From: Adiantum capillus-veneris
Taxonomy: Eukaryota; Streptophyta; Polypodiopsida; Polypodiales; Pteridaceae
Direction: 5' to 3'
DNA length: 64,000 nucleotides
Assembly (NCBI GenBank): GCA_014529385.2
Contig: CM043967.1
Location: forward strand, 127,943,182-128,007,181
The translations under genes were made by a program, and so were the position numbers. The notes under the pieces were generated by a model. That model saw nothing but the letters and a program-made list of their open reading frames with translations. It was not told the DNA's origin and made no database searches. Shown one piece after another: positions 35,127 to 46,803 of the stretch. Each line of letters opens with the position of its first letter. Position 1 is the first letter of the stretch.

Positions 35127-35341
35127 AGCAAGATAACTATGCTTACGTCAAAAGAAAAGTTATAGTCTATGAGAGGTAGTATGATGGGATCCAGTGATAG
35201 AAGTATTTCATTAAGCCTTTCTGGGCCAAAGAGAAACACTATACGTTGTTGAAAGTGTATTTTACGGCTAATCCATACGTTAATTCTAATAGATGGTACA
35301 GAGTGAAAGCGATAGAAATGATCATCATGTGGGTTATTCAT
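35123..35341 (-). CDS. LTR-borne 70-codon ORF, unit A (E4 3' LTR)
   Basis: Intact, 72 codons. Pattern SIRINVWISRKIHFQQRI, FLFGPERLNEILLS, DPIILPLIDY, SFDVSIVILL. Unit A of E1 shares the RIRIN, FQQRI, FGxERLxEIL and PIILPxIxY blocks. It is followed without gap by unit B. It lies toward the LTR 3' end, so an LTR transcript would carry it in the leader if initiation lies upstream. Confidence 0.5.
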   Translation of the reverse strand: MNNPHDDHFYRFHSVPSIRINVWISRKIHFQQRIVFLFGPERLNEILLSLDPIILPLIDYNFSFDVSIVILL

Positions 35342-36514
35342 CTAGGATAGTATGTGAGAAATGTAGATATGAGAGAAGTGAAGAGATGAGAAGTTTCCCT
35401 CCCAAGCCGTATTCTTGCCCGTAGGCAATAAGGATACTGCGGGGAGAGATGTACCTGTAGAAAAGAGAACCTAGAATTTGCAGAGAGGATGAATTACTAA
35501 GAATGAGAGAGATAGGTTTGCTTAAGGAGATGAGATTAGATACATATATATATATATGTTGGATTAGAGATGAAAAAGAAAACAACAAGAAATCAAGAAA
35601 ACATCAATGTAGAACACATCTTACTTGACAAACCCTTCGGTACCATTATTGATGGAGAGAGAAGAAGAGTGGATAATTCCACTTTGATTGATACACCAAG
35701 TGAAATACCTTCTTTGATTAGAGTTGATCTTCCAAGGTTAGCTTGTTGCAAGAATGGCTAGTCTCCCTCTAGGAGAAAGTGTAGGCTTGGGCTTATGCTA
35801 ATGGCTAAGTACAATTAGGCATTACTACACACTCCCTCAAGAATTCCTCTCATCAATGGCTTGAATGCTTGAGTTCTTTTTCAAGGAAGAAGAGGTCCCC
35901 TTTTGTAGGTGAAGGGAACCCCCAAGGGTTTACACAAGAAGAGAGGAGCCAGTGTGAATAGGAATTGGAAAAGTTGGAAATGAGTTGTCCCTGCATGATG
36001 TGGGCAGACTGGGGTCCAGTATTTTGATCATATCTCCTCAACCGTGGCTCCAAATAAAAAAGTAAAAATATGGACAAAAACTTCAGCTCATTAGCTACGA
36101 TTTACATTTTAAGATCATTTTCCAATTCAGATTGGAACCTTGTGTAAAAAATTCATCAGAATAGGGTCCATTTCTGGCAGCAAAAGTCTTCCCGTGGTCC
36201 CCTTAGCCTAGACTTTCATTTAATTCCAAAGGACACCTCATGCCATATGAAAGCATGACATTGCTCCTTGACAAAGTTTTGTAATCATGCTTACAATAAT
36301 GCATTAAAATAAGTGTATCTTTGAAATCATGCCACCTAGTGTCCCACTAGGATTTGATTCCCTCCTAGTAGCTATTTAAAAAGAAATATAAGAAAAGTAT
36401 AAAAAATACATAGAATATATATATATTGGAGTTTATCCTAAATATAGGATCTAGCTAGGATGTGAGATTATAATGAGATAGTAGAAATAAAGAATCAATG
36501 CTTTTTGCCCCAAG

Positions 36515-36739
36515 TTAAAGAGGCGGAGCTATTGAGCTTTTCCCATAGTATTTTCTGATGGTAAAGTAAGGGCTATGTGTTGTACGATCAGCCCATAAAG
36601 CATATGGTAACAGTTTTGGCCACTCACCAACTCTTCCTTCGCAAGCCTTGTCCAAAGCTTTGATGATAGGAGGATGCCCTCTTTCACTCTTTCCATTGCC
36701 TTCAGGGTTGTAAGCTGTAGTAAGAGAAAGCTTGATTCC
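36515..36739 (-). pseudogene. pol: E4 integrase, 3' fragment
   Basis: Continuation of the integrase broken at 44924. It starts at IKLSLTTAYNPEGNG and contains the catalytic Glu in GKSERGH, then ALDKACEGRVGEWPKLLPYA and RTTHSPYFTIRKYYGK, near the end of the core domain. The rest of the C-terminal domain is absent before the polypurine tract. The ATTCC target duplication is shared by both fragments. Confidence 0.9.
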
Positions 36740-36886
36740 TATTGGGGTGTAGGCCAAGTGGCCGTGGGAAACCACCCTTGTACACTTAAGTTCACCTATT
36801 CAATATAGGGAGAGAAAGAGGAAGTGTTGACTTCACTCTTTCTTCTCCACTAACCCACACAGGCTGCCTGTGTATCTCCCCCTTCC

Positions 36887-38080
36887 CCATTTCCTCTTTC
36901 TCAGCCACTGTCTTGGGAGAGTCTTCCTTGCTAATTTTGGAGTATGCTTGCATTGGGGTACTCAATGACTTCCCCCCCTGCATACTAAAACGTTGCAAGA
37001 CTCTGTGAATGTACTTTTCTTGAGTTAATTCAAGAATTCCACGTTGCCTGTCTCTCTTGATGTGCATACCAAGAAAGTGATTGGCATATCCAAAATCCTT
37101 CATGGAAAACTAAGTGCTTAGCATCTTTTTCAGCTGATTGATTTCATCAATTGATTTGCCTGCGATAAGCATATCATCTACATACAAGATCAAGATGATT
37201 AAAGAACCATCGTTCAACCTTTTTGTGTATAAGCACTGATCCTCTTGACTTCTAATGTAACCCTGAGACTGCATGAATTTGTCAAATTTTTTATACCATT
37301 TGATGGCTCCGATTTGCTTGCAAAAGCTGCAAAGCTTCCCAAAGCTCTCACTCCTTGCTGTCCTTTGCTCCGCTTCAAAGCCTTCGATTTCCTTGCTTCT
37401 CCAAGCCAAGCTCGCAATTTCGGATCTGCTGCACACTGCCAAGCTCAAGCTTGAGCTCCGAGCTCCGCCATAGCCGGCGAGCTCTGTCGCTTCCGAGTCG
37501 ATTTTCGGAGAGCGGTCGCGCGTACGGTTTTCTGTCGTAGCTTTGATACCAATTGATGAGTGCGCGTATGCGTGTACGGAGTGTGTGTGTTTGCTTGCTT
37601 CAAGCCAGCTCGCTGCACTCTACCAGCGCTGTCTGAATGCATTAAGTGTGTGTGTGTATCCGAGTCTGCTCATGGCCATGCTGCCCGGTTCTGCCCAGTG
37701 CTGAGAATGCCCGGCTCACGGCTCACAGCCCAGCTGCCCGGCTCACGGCTCGATTCCACCTACTGCTGCCCAGTTATGCCCAGTGCTGAGAATGCCCGCT
37801 GCCTAATTGGCTCAATGTCAAGCTTGTCAGTGCTTTGGCCTCTTGGTGCTGCCCTGTGTGTGAGCCCTGCCAAATCGACAAGCTGGCCCGATTATGCTTC
37901 GATTTGAAGCTGTCGATTCCTGCTATGCTTTCCTAAGCTGCACCCGATTGCTCTCCAAGCTCTGCACAATTCTCAACAAACTGCCTCTGATGTCCATTTC
38001 CTACTATGCAGAGCTTTCCAAGCATCCAAAGATTCCTCTCAACAAGGAGAGCTACACACACGGGGTAGTCGGGGCTCGGG
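36887..38080 (-). repeat. Left arm of a 1.19-kb inverted repeat in E6
   Basis: Reverse complement of 42788-43975 with limited divergence. On the minus strand it reads: about 520 bp ending as LTR (ACTCATCA at about 37556), a primer site TGGTATCAAAGC (37551-37540, one change from the standard), a GC-rich leader, then RT sequence (WYKKFDKFMQSQGYIRSQ; YVDDMLIAGKS near 37150-37180; MKDFGYANHFLGMHIKRD). The right arm has the intact primer site. Confidence 0.92.
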
Positions 38081-39795
38081 CTTGGGGTAGTCCATACAGA
38101 CAATGCTCACACAAACGAAGTCTGCATTTCTCTGCAACAGGCAGTCGTAAAAAAAAAAAAGCAACAAAAATTTAAATTCGATTTTTTTTTGCTTGTTTGT
38201 TTGACACACTATAGTGTGTGCAAACACTTGTTCCCACAAGTAGTGGTGAGCCACACATCAAAGAACATTCACATGCTACATGTGAATGTGTGTGGTAGTG
38301 TATACACACACACACACTCTCAGGAGTTGGAGTTGCAGCGAGTCCATTTGCCTAGGAATCGAGCACAAAGCTGAATTGGTGAGCATTTAGCTTGCATAAT
38401 TGAGGAAAAGTAGGGGTTTGGTAAGTTGACCATTACAGATCTTGCTCTTGACGAGCGACGTGCACCGACATCGGCATACAGCCATTCTCCGACTTCGTCA
38501 TCGACTTCTTCGACATCGTCACCCGACTTCGACGTCCGCACCCGAATCCGACAAGCTTGAGAGCGATCTTGACAGATCAAGCGAGATCTGCGATCGATAC
38601 CAATCCGACTCGGTATTGATCGCTCGAGCATTGGCATTTTATGGCTATTTGGCTAGCCACTTCCGCCCGGCGACGGAAGGCGACATTGACATCGACACCG
38701 CTCATGCGCACCGGCTCGACACTCCTCATTGCAACGGATTTTTGACATCCGACCACACACGAGGCGCTTCCCCACACGAGCGCGTTCCCGCGATCGACGA
38801 CCGTGCTTGCGACATGCGCGGGTGAGGTACCTCTATCATAGAGGAGTGACACGCGGCATCGGCACCGAGCGCATCGATCGCCCTGTACGACACAGTTTAC
38901 GGATAGGACACCTTTGGCTGCTATTCGACAAGCATATTTCTGCCCGACGATAGAAATCGGCACATAGCGACGCCGACACGCAGGTTACAGGTTACAGGGG
39001 GGTTTTTCAGCCCATTCACTCCCAGATTCTCCAGGTTCACAGACGTTGCGCTTTCACAGGCGATTTTGCAGTCATTTCGACAGCAGATTCTCTGCGGACA
39101 CATGCATTGATAGATGCATTTTGTCATGAGCACACCTAGTGCTATTGAGCTCTTTTGAGAGCAAATATCCCCGCAGGGATCACTTTCACTACATGCAGCA
39201 GTTCTTGGCGCCTGTTTGAGCACGATTTTACTCATGTACGTTGAGTTGCAGACACTGCCCAATGTACTACGTATGGAGCCATTTTTTGGCTATTTTGGCA
39301 GTTTTTCCTGGCCGTTTCTGAGACTCAAACCGGAAGAGCCCTTTCTGAGACTGTGGCTAGTCCATTTGTGTCTGCATTAGCCTTTGGAGGGTCGATAGCG
39401 TGAGGTTTTCTTTGAGCTGGGGTGTGCTCAAATGTTGAGACACTTTCGGTGATACAGGTAGCTGGAGTTCCCCTTTACGGTACCCTCGTCATATGATATG
39501 TATCTGGACGGTTATTTATGCTTTTGACGCCGAGTTAGCACTCACATAGCAGTGGTTTTGTGCAGCAGATGCCCAGTTAATGCAGTTGGCACATTTATAT
39601 GCATTTTGAGTTGAGTTTTGACTCCTCATACAAAGGAAACTCTGTCGGATTTACTTCCCGCGAGTTGTGACTTCCATTGTTGGCATTTTCGAGTCTATTT
39701 CGGTTGAGATTTTACTCCCGATACAAAGGTTACTCTGCCCAAATTTCTACAGCTTCTCGCCATAGTTTGGCACCTCTCAAACCCTCTTATCAGCG
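38081..39795 (+). other. E6 leader region, non-coding
   Basis: No convincing gene. It is richer in GC than the surroundings, with CGAC-rich stretches at 38440-38960. A perfect 11-bp stem with a CTA loop lies at 38265-38289 (ACATTCACATG / CATGTGAATGT). ORFs at 38442-38825 and 38577-38963 have no family signature. No primer site is found next to the gag start, unlike a normal Copia layout. Confidence 0.5.
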
Positions 39796-42787
39796 ATGGC
39801 TTCTTCTTCAGAAAAGGAGGAGTATTTCATTCGGAAGTTCGATGGCAGCAACTTCACCATGTGGAAAGAGCGCATGAAAGATGTTTTGATAAACAAAGGC
39901 CTCTCAGAACTGTTGAAAGAGCGCGTAGAGGATGATGATTATACACAAGCTCAATGGGAGCTTTTGGATGCAAAAGCCATGGCTACGATACGTCTACATC
40001 TAGCCGAGTCAGTCTTCTTCACTATCATAGGGAAGAAAACAACCAAGGAACTTTGGGATAGCTTATGTTCAGCATGGGAAAGCAAAAGTGCATCCAACAA
40101 AGTTTTTCTCGTGAAAAAGCTTATGAAGCTCAACATGAAAGAAGGTAGCACAATTTCCAGTCATTTAAATGAGTTCAACTCCTTGTTCAGTCAGCTGACA
40201 TCTCAGGGCTTTAAGGAGTTTGACGATGAACTCAAGTCTATCTTCTTATTATGCTCTCTACCCAGTTCATGGGATATCTTTTGAACAGCCATTAGCAATT
40301 CGGCTCCGAATGGCAAGTTAGAATTCAATGCTGTCACAGATGCGTTGCTCACTGAAGAGATTCGTCGTAAATCTCTCGATAATGCTAGTCATGGAGATGC
40401 ATATATGGCTGGCAGTTCAACAAAGCCAAGAGGCCGTGACAGGCACAAATTCAAAAGCAAAAGTAGAGAGCGGAATCCTCGTAGTCCTAGCAGACACAGA
40501 AACCAAAGTAGAGACCGCACTACCAAAAATGTCGAGTGTTACTATTGCCACAAGAAGGGTCATTACAAAAAGAATTGTCGCAATTTCCTAAGAGATCATA
40601 AAAACATGCAAAAGGATAATTCTGGCAAAGGAAAAAGTACAGTAAAGATTGAGGAGCTCAATATTGTTGAGTCTCCCATGCCTACCACTGCAGTAGAGGA
40701 TGCTTCTCCTCCAGTGATGCTCATTATGCCCACAGAGATTCATGCTGAGGTGACAGCAGATGCCTCCGATGTTCTCATTTTCACTTCCGATCTCACTCCA
40801 GATGCTTTGGTTGCACAGGATGAGGGTTATGCACAGAATTGGATCCTTGATTCTAGTGCAAGTTTTCATGTCACACCGCATAGAGAGTGGTTTTCCTCTT
40901 ATGCATCCATGCATGGAATAGTCAAGCTTGGTGATTCCTATGAGCTTGACATTATTGGCATTGGTGATGTAAAACTTCAGATGCATAATGGCACTACTTT
41001 TGTGCTACAGAATGTCAGACATGTGCCCAAGCTTACGAAAAGCTTGCTTTCTATAGGGCAATTGGATGACATTGGCTACACTACAGTTTTTGGTAATCGT
41101 TCTTGGATGATCCGCAAGAACAACCTTATCATGATGAAAGGCAATAAAACCGGATCCCTGTACTCTTTGTTTGTTTCGAGTGTAGACGAACACTCTATCT
41201 ATGTTGCCGAGCCGCCGTCTCCTGAGTTGTGGCATAGCCGGCTAGGGCATATTATCCAAAAGGGAATGAAAACACTTCAGCGTTTTGGCTACTTACCTGT
41301 GTTAGATTACACGGACTTTCCATTGTGTGAGCATTGTCTGTATGGAAAACAGACTAGATTGACATCTTCGCCATTGAATAAGAAACTAGGCGAACCTCTA
41401 GACTTGGTGCACAGTGATTTGTGTGGTCCAATGCCACATAAAACTCTAGGGGGGGCGCACTACTTTCTCACAGTCATAGATGATTCTACCAGAAAGGTGT
41501 GAGTGTATCTCCTTAAGCGTAAGGAAGAAGTCTTTTCGACATTCCAAAAATTCCTCGCCATGGTTGATAACCAATCAGGAACAAAGCTCAAAGCTTTTCG
41601 CACGGACAATGGTGGAGAATACGTCTCCATAGAGTTCAAGGATTTTTGCAATAGAAGAGGCATTCGGCGGCAGGTTACTGCTCCATACACACCTGCACAA
41701 AATGCGATAGCTGAAAGAATGAATCGTACAATTCAAGAGCGAGTTGTCTCTATGATGTCTATGGCAAAGCTTACTCCATAATTTTGGGGGGAAGCTGTTC
41801 TAACAGCAGTGCACATCATCAACAGGTCACCTAGTTCTCCTTTGAATTTCAAAATTCCATAGGAATTATGGAATGGCAAAAGGCCAAGCTATGAGCATCT
41901 ACGTGTATTTGGATGTGAGGCATATGCACATGTGCCCAAAGAACTTCGTCGAAAGTTAGATCCTAAATCACACAAATGCATCTTTATTGGCTATGGTGCA
42001 CACGGAGAGATGGGATATCGTCTTTGGCACCCAGAATCAAACAAAGTCATTCGTAGCTCACATGTGATTTTCAATGAATCAAAAATGCACAAGAAGCCCA
42101 TCAAAGATGTTGAGTACAGACGTGTTCATTTTGAGGATGTAGCCTCCGAACCAACTCAGTTCAGTAGTTATGCACCCACTCCTCAAGTGCAAGATACTAC
42201 TATTGCTCCGGAGAGAGCCGAGTCTAGCAGTCAGGCACTGAGACGCTCTGAGAGAGTATCACCTGCGCCCGAGCGGTTTGAGCCGGGTATACACCACATT
42301 TTCGTCACTGACAGTGGAGAGCCAACCTGCTACAAAGAAGCTATACAAATGGAGGATAGCGTTAAGTGGGAGCAGGCTATGCAATCAGAATACAATTCAA
42401 TTGTGGCTAATGAGACATGGGATTTGGTTGAATTACCAAAAGGCAAAAATGCTTTACCTTGCAAGTGGGTATACAAGAAGAAGTATACAGCGGAAGATAC
42501 CGAGCCTAGATACAAGGCTCATCTAGTTGCCAAGGGTTTCAAGCAGCAAAAAGGTGTGGATTTTGATGAGATTTTCTCTCCAGTAGTCAAGATGACTACA
42601 CTTCGCACCGTGCTTGGCTTGGTTGCTATCCAAAACATGGAACTTGTCCAAATGGATGTGAACACAGCATTTCTTCACGGGGATCTAGATGAAGATGTCT
42701 ACATGAAACAACCAGAGGGATTCGTATGTGAAACCCAAAAACCAACGAGGTCAGAATTGGTTTGTAGACTTAAAAAGGCACCCCGAT
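39796..42787 (+). pseudogene. pol: Copia gag-protease-integrase-RT N-half (E6)
   Basis: Starts MASSSEKEEYFIRKFDGSNF, a typical Copia gag start. Zinc knuckle CYYCHKKGHYKKNC near 40537. Protease ILDSSASFH (DSS where DSG is usual, about 40850). Pre-integrase ELWHSRLGHI (41226). Integrase acidic triad in VIDDSTRK, FRTDNGGEY and IAERMNRT. RT from about 42410 with PCKWVYKKK, EIFSPVVKM, MDVNTAFLHGDLDEDVYMKQ. In-frame stops at 40284 (TGA), 41503 (TGA), 41781 (TAA) and about 41863 (TAG); otherwise the frame is nearly continuous. The RT breaks at VCRLKKA (42780), where the right inverted-repeat arm begins. Confidence 0.9.
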
Positions 42788-43975
42788 CCCGAGCCCCGAC
42801 TACCCCGTGTGTGTAGCTCTCCTTGTTGAGAGGAATCTTTGGATGCTTGGAAAGCTCTGCATAGTAGGAAATCGACATCAGAGGTAGTCTGTTGAGAACT
42901 GTGCAGAGCTTGGAGAGCAATCAGGTGCAGCTTAGGAAAGCATAGCAGGAATCGACAGCTTCAAATCGAAGCATAATCGGGCCGGCTCGTCGATTTGGCA
43001 GGGATCACACACAGGGCAGCACCGAGAGGCCAAAGCACTGACAATCTTGACATTGAGCCAATTAGGCAGCGGGCATTCTCAGCACTGGGCATAACTGGGC
43101 AGCAGTAGGTGGAATCGAGCCGTGAGCCGGGCAGCCGGGCTGTGAGCCGTGAGCCGTGAGCCGGGCATTCTCAGCACTGGGTAGAACCGGGCAGCATGGC
43201 CATGAGCAGACTCGGATACACACACACACTTAATGCATTCAAGCAGCACTGGTAGAGTGCAGCGAGCTGGCTTGAAGCAAGCAAACACACACACTCCGTA
43301 CACGCATACGCGCACTCATCAATTGGTATCAGAGCTACGACAGCAAACCGTACGTGCGACCGCTCTTTGAAAATCGACTCGGAAGCGACAGAGCTCGCCG
43401 GCTATGGCGGAGCTCGGAGCTCAAGCTTGAGCTTGGCAGTGTGCAGCAGATCCGAAATTGCGAGCTTGGCTTGGAGAAGCAAGGAAATCGAAGTCTTTGA
43501 AGTCGAGCAGAGGACAACAAGGAGTGAGAGCTTTGGGAAGCTTTGCAGCTTTTGCAGGCAAATCGAAGCCATCAGATGGTATCAAAAATTTGACAAATTC
43601 ATGTATTCTCAGGGTTACATTAGAAGTCAACAGGATCACTGCTTATACACAAAAAGGTTGAACGATGGTTCTTTAATCATCTTGATCTTGTATGTAGATG
43701 ATATGCTTATCGCAGGCAAATCAATCAGCTGAAAAAGATGCTAAGCACTCAGTTTTCCATGAAGGATTTGGGAGATGCCAATCACTTTCTTGGTATGCAC
43801 ATCAAGAGAGACAGGCAACGTGGAATTCTTGAATTAACTCAAGAAAAGTACATTCACAGAGTCTTGCAACGTTTTAGTATGCAGGGGGGGAAGTCATTGA
43901 GTACCCCAATGCAAGCATACTCCAAACTTAGCAAGGAAGACTCTCCCAAGACAGTGGCTGAGAAAGAGGAAATGG
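42788..43975 (+). repeat. Right arm of the E6 inverted repeat
   Basis: Contains about 530 bp ending ACTCATCA like an LTR (43321), the tRNA-Met primer site TGGTATCAGAGC at 43324-43335, a leader with GGAGCTCGGAGCTCAAGCTT, then RT from RWYQKFDKF. It reads like the 5' end of a deleted Copia copy (LTR, primer site, leader) fused directly to the RT, sitting inside the RT of the larger copy. Confidence 0.92.
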
Positions 43976-44634
43976 CGAAAGTACCATATTCTTCAGCAGT
44001 TGGCAGTTTGATGTACGCTATGGTAGCCACAAGACCAGACATTGCACATGCAGTGGGAGTGGTTAGTAGGTACATGGCAAACCCTGGCAAGAAGCATTGG
44101 GAAGCAGTGAAGAAAATCCTCAGATATTTGAACGATACAGCTAGCAAGTGTTTACGCTTCAGAAACAGTGATGCATCTATTGTAGTTTACACGGATGCGG
44201 ATTATGCGGGTTGCGTGGATCGTAGAAGATCCACATCTGGCTATGTGTTCATGTTTGCTGGAGCAGCTATCTCTTGGAGATCGTGTCTCCAAGATTGTAC
44301 GTCTTCATCTACCACTGAGGCAGAATATGTTGCTGCATCTGACGCCAACAAGGAAGCCATATGGTTGGCTCGTCTAGTGGGAGATTTGGGCATTCACGAG
44401 GTTCCAGTACTACATTGTGATAGTCAGAGTGCCATTGCTTTGGCAAAGAATCCAGTGTTTCACTCAAAGTCGAAACACATAGAGGTCAGATACTATGTCA
44501 TACGAGATGCATTGGGTGGTAAGCGTATCGAGCTTGTCAAGGTTCACACTGATGACAACCCCGCAGATGCTCTCACAAAGAGCCTAGCCTCGGAGCGATT
44601 TACACATTGTATAGAACTTATGGGTGTAGGATGA
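43567..44634 (+). pseudogene. pol: Copia RT C-half and RNase H (E6)
   Basis: RT resumes with WYQKFDKFMYSQGYIRSQ and the catalytic YVDDMLIAGKS (about 43690-43722). A frame change follows near 43732, then an intact stretch from 43738: FSMKDLGDANHFLGMHIKRD, GKSLSTPMQAYSKL, SAVGSLMYAMVATRPDIAHA. RNase H follows with VVYTDADYAGCVDRRRSTSG, TTEAEYVAASDANKEAIW, LHCDSQSAIALAKNP and a KHIEVRYYVIRD end; it stops at 44634 after HCIELMGVG. The RNase H residues D, E and D appear present. Confidence 0.9.
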
Positions 44635-44717
44635 AGCCTCGGCAATGCTTCATCAATTTTGTATAGACTAACTATACTAATGCCACTATTGGCCACCATG
44701 ACCTTCAAGTGGGAGGT

Positions 44718-44923
44718 TGTTGGGGTGTAGGCCAGGTGGCCGTGGGAAACCACCCTTGTACACTTAAGTTCACCTATTCAATATAGGGAGAGAAAGAGGA
44801 AGTGTTGACTTCACTCTTTCTTCTCCACTAACCCACACAGGCTGCATGTGTATCTCCCCCTTCCCCATTTCTCTTCTTCCCTTCTCTTGCACACACTCCG
44901 TACACGCATACGCGCACTCATCA
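44718..44923 (+). repeat. 3' LTR of E6 (206 bp)
   Basis: TGTTGGGGTGTAGGCC to GCGCACTCATCA, preceded by a purine tract AAGTGGGAGG. The first ~150 bp match 36740-36887. Its last ~34 bp match the ends of both ~520-bp LTR-like segments in the inverted-repeat arms, so a longer LTR with a middle part probably existed and this copy lost it. Confidence 0.85.
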
Positions 44924-46567
44924 ATTCCTAATCTAGAAAAGAACTCCCTTGCTTCTTCGGCATCCAGTTCACCTCTATCTGCAGTGATTTTTCCCACAGA
45001 ACCATAACGGCAAATCACCTCATCAAGAAGGAATTTGCACACAGTTTCTGTGGTTTTATCTCTTAATGCTCTTCCTTCAACCTGGTTAGTTAGGTCCTCT
45101 CGTGCAAGAACCAAGTATCTTATCTGCCAGAGTCCTAGAGGCATTGTGACTAGATCCACAACCCATTTATAGTGCATGGCTAGTGGATATGTTGGGTGCA
45201 ATCCATCACGATGTCGAAAATTTGAATACACTTGATAAGTTACACATGTCTCTACAAATTGAGATACATCTTTATACATACCCTTCCACCAGTATTTTTC
45301 TTTCAACTTGGAGAAGGTTGCCCATACACCCCTGTGTCCAGCCCATAGACTCTCATGAAACTCTTGCATGAGATTTACTTGAGTCTCTTTTTTACATATA
45401 ACCCTTTGTGGTGTAGCACCCTTTTGTTTAGGATGCTTCCACAAGTAACCATCCCTCAAAAAGTACCCATATGCTTTCCTGTGTATCCTCTTGAATTCTT
45501 GTTCAGACCAATCATCCTGTTTTGTTAGAGTACTCAAGTAGCTTCCAATAAGAAGCCAATCACCTTCATAAAGCTCTTTCAAGAATGATTCAAGTAGATT
45601 AGTCATGCAGACATTGATACCTTTGATATGAGAGATAGAATAGAACTTTGTACCTACATCATCTCCCTCATCAATCATTTGTGACTTATCTTCATACCTT
45701 GCCCTTGATAGCATATCTGCCACTGTATTGTCTTTACCTGCAATGTGGTTAAACTCAGGATTTAAGGACTTAATGTAGGCAATCCGCCGCAACATAGCAA
45801 TGTCTGGAGTTGAGCAGCTTGTAATCATCCCAAGAAGTTGTAGACAATCTGTTTCTACAACCACACATGCACCAATTAGGTACTCTTTCCCACTTTTCAA
45901 GGCTGTAACCATACCCCATAACTCTCTCTTTATCTGTGGATAGTTTCTTTGGCAAGCACTTAGCACCTTTGCTCCAAATCTTACCACATACCTGTGTCCT
46001 TCTTTGTCATCTTGCCCTATTGCCCATCCAATCACTGTAGGACTGGTGTCTACTGTCACAATTACTGGCCTTTGACACTCATAGTCTACCTTTCTCAAAG
46101 TTGTTGCTGACTGGAGCAACTCCTTTAGCTTTTTCATGGATTTTACATGTGCTTCTGTCCATTTAAACTTCTGATTCTTTCTAAGCAGCTGATAAAGAGG
46201 ATCAGCTACATGTGCATAATGTGGAATCCAAATAACATAGAAGACACATGCTCCCAGAAACCTTCTAACCTCAGTGATGCTAGTGCACGTTTCTTTCATT
46301 CTTTGGATGGCATCTACCTTTGTTGGACAAGGTTTCCTACCATATGGCCCGCACATGTGCCCCACAATAAGCACTTCATTGACACCAAACATACACTTTT
46401 TCCCTGACAATGTAAGATTCACTTCTTCCAACCTAGACAAAATTTTATCACAATCATTTATGTGATTTACCACAAACCTGCAACATCCCTTGAGATCCAA
46501 AGCTTCATCTTTGTCACTTTCTTCACATCCTTTGATAGGCAAATCATCAATGAAAGGCATTGTGATT
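44924..46567 (-). pseudogene. pol: E4 RT C-half, RNase H and integrase N-part
   Basis: Long open frame. It begins at the RT catalytic box FIDDLPIKG (about 46550). RT thumb/connection: RRFLGACVFYVIWIPHYAHV. RNase H residues: Asp in VTVDTSPTVIG, Glu in KRELWGMV, Asp in VVETDCLQLLG, Asp in KDNTVADMLSRAR. The integrase zinc region has HESLWAGHRGVWATF and then VETCVTYQVYSN, where the last Cys of HHCC is Tyr. Core Asp residues are in WVVDLVTMPLG and ITADRGELD; the frame breaks at EFFSRLGI where E6 is inserted. In the present sequence it reads on into the E6 LTR. Confidence 0.9.
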
Positions 46568-46599
46568 CACTACAAGAGGTTGTGTGCTCTTGTGACGCT

Positions 46600-46803
46600 G
46601 TTAGCGATGGAAATACACTGGGTTTTTATAACCCCCGGCGTCGCTAAAACCGTCGCTAAGAGAGCGTCGCTATATGCGTCGCTACATGCGTCGCTATAAG
46701 AGTCGCTATATAGAGACGCTCATAGCGACGGTCATAGCGACGTTTACACAGAAGTCTATAGCGACGCTACAGAGCCATAAATAGCGACGGTTATAGCGAC
46801 ACC
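46600..46803. repeat. Subterminal repeat array, one end of the CACTA element
   Basis: About a dozen copies of the 8-mer TAGCGACG or its complement CGTCGCTA, in both orientations (for example CATAGCGACGGTCATAGCGA). In En/Spm such arrays bind the smaller transposon protein. Confidence 0.92.

Larger units (their letters stand above)
34713..36497 (-). repeat. 3' LTR of E4
   Basis: Plus-strand ends TGTCGAGAAATTTG and AAAGAATCA; on the coding strand it runs TGATTC... to ...CA. It follows the integrase tail and a purine tract (GGGGCAAAAAGCA read on the minus strand, 36512-36500). It contains both 70-codon ORFs in its last ~630 bp on the gag-proximal side, a TA-rich stretch (about 35540) and AT-rich sequence. 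Flanking target duplication cannot be tested because the other side is not a clean flank. Confidence 0.93.
36740..44923 (+). mobile_element. Ty1/Copia retrotransposon E6, internally rearranged
   Basis: Outer ends TATTGGGGTGTAGG (36740; mutated from TGTTGGGG) and CGCGCACTCATCA (44923), flanked by perfect ATTCC duplications (36735-36739, 44924-44928). Inside, a ~150-bp 5' LTR start is joined at a CCATTTC microhomology (36887-36893) to an inverted segment (36887-38080). That segment repeats 42788-43975 in opposite orientation. The 4.7 kb between the arms holds gag, protease, integrase and the first part of RT. The right arm then leads into the RT end, RNase H and 3' LTR. One intact TSD pair around everything suggests it integrated already rearranged. 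Confidence 0.85.

Noticed and set aside
34819-35136. Plus-strand ORFs over the E4 LTR (also 57372-57569)
   Set aside because: Opposite-strand shadows of the 70-codon ORFs; not shared with E1 or E2.
38442-38963. Opposed ORFs of about 127 codons
   Set aside because: Overlapping frames on opposite strands in GC-richer DNA with no family motif.
44770-44923. C-terminal end of the E4 integrase ORF as read
   Set aside because: Read-through into the E6 LTR; the true continuation is at 36739.
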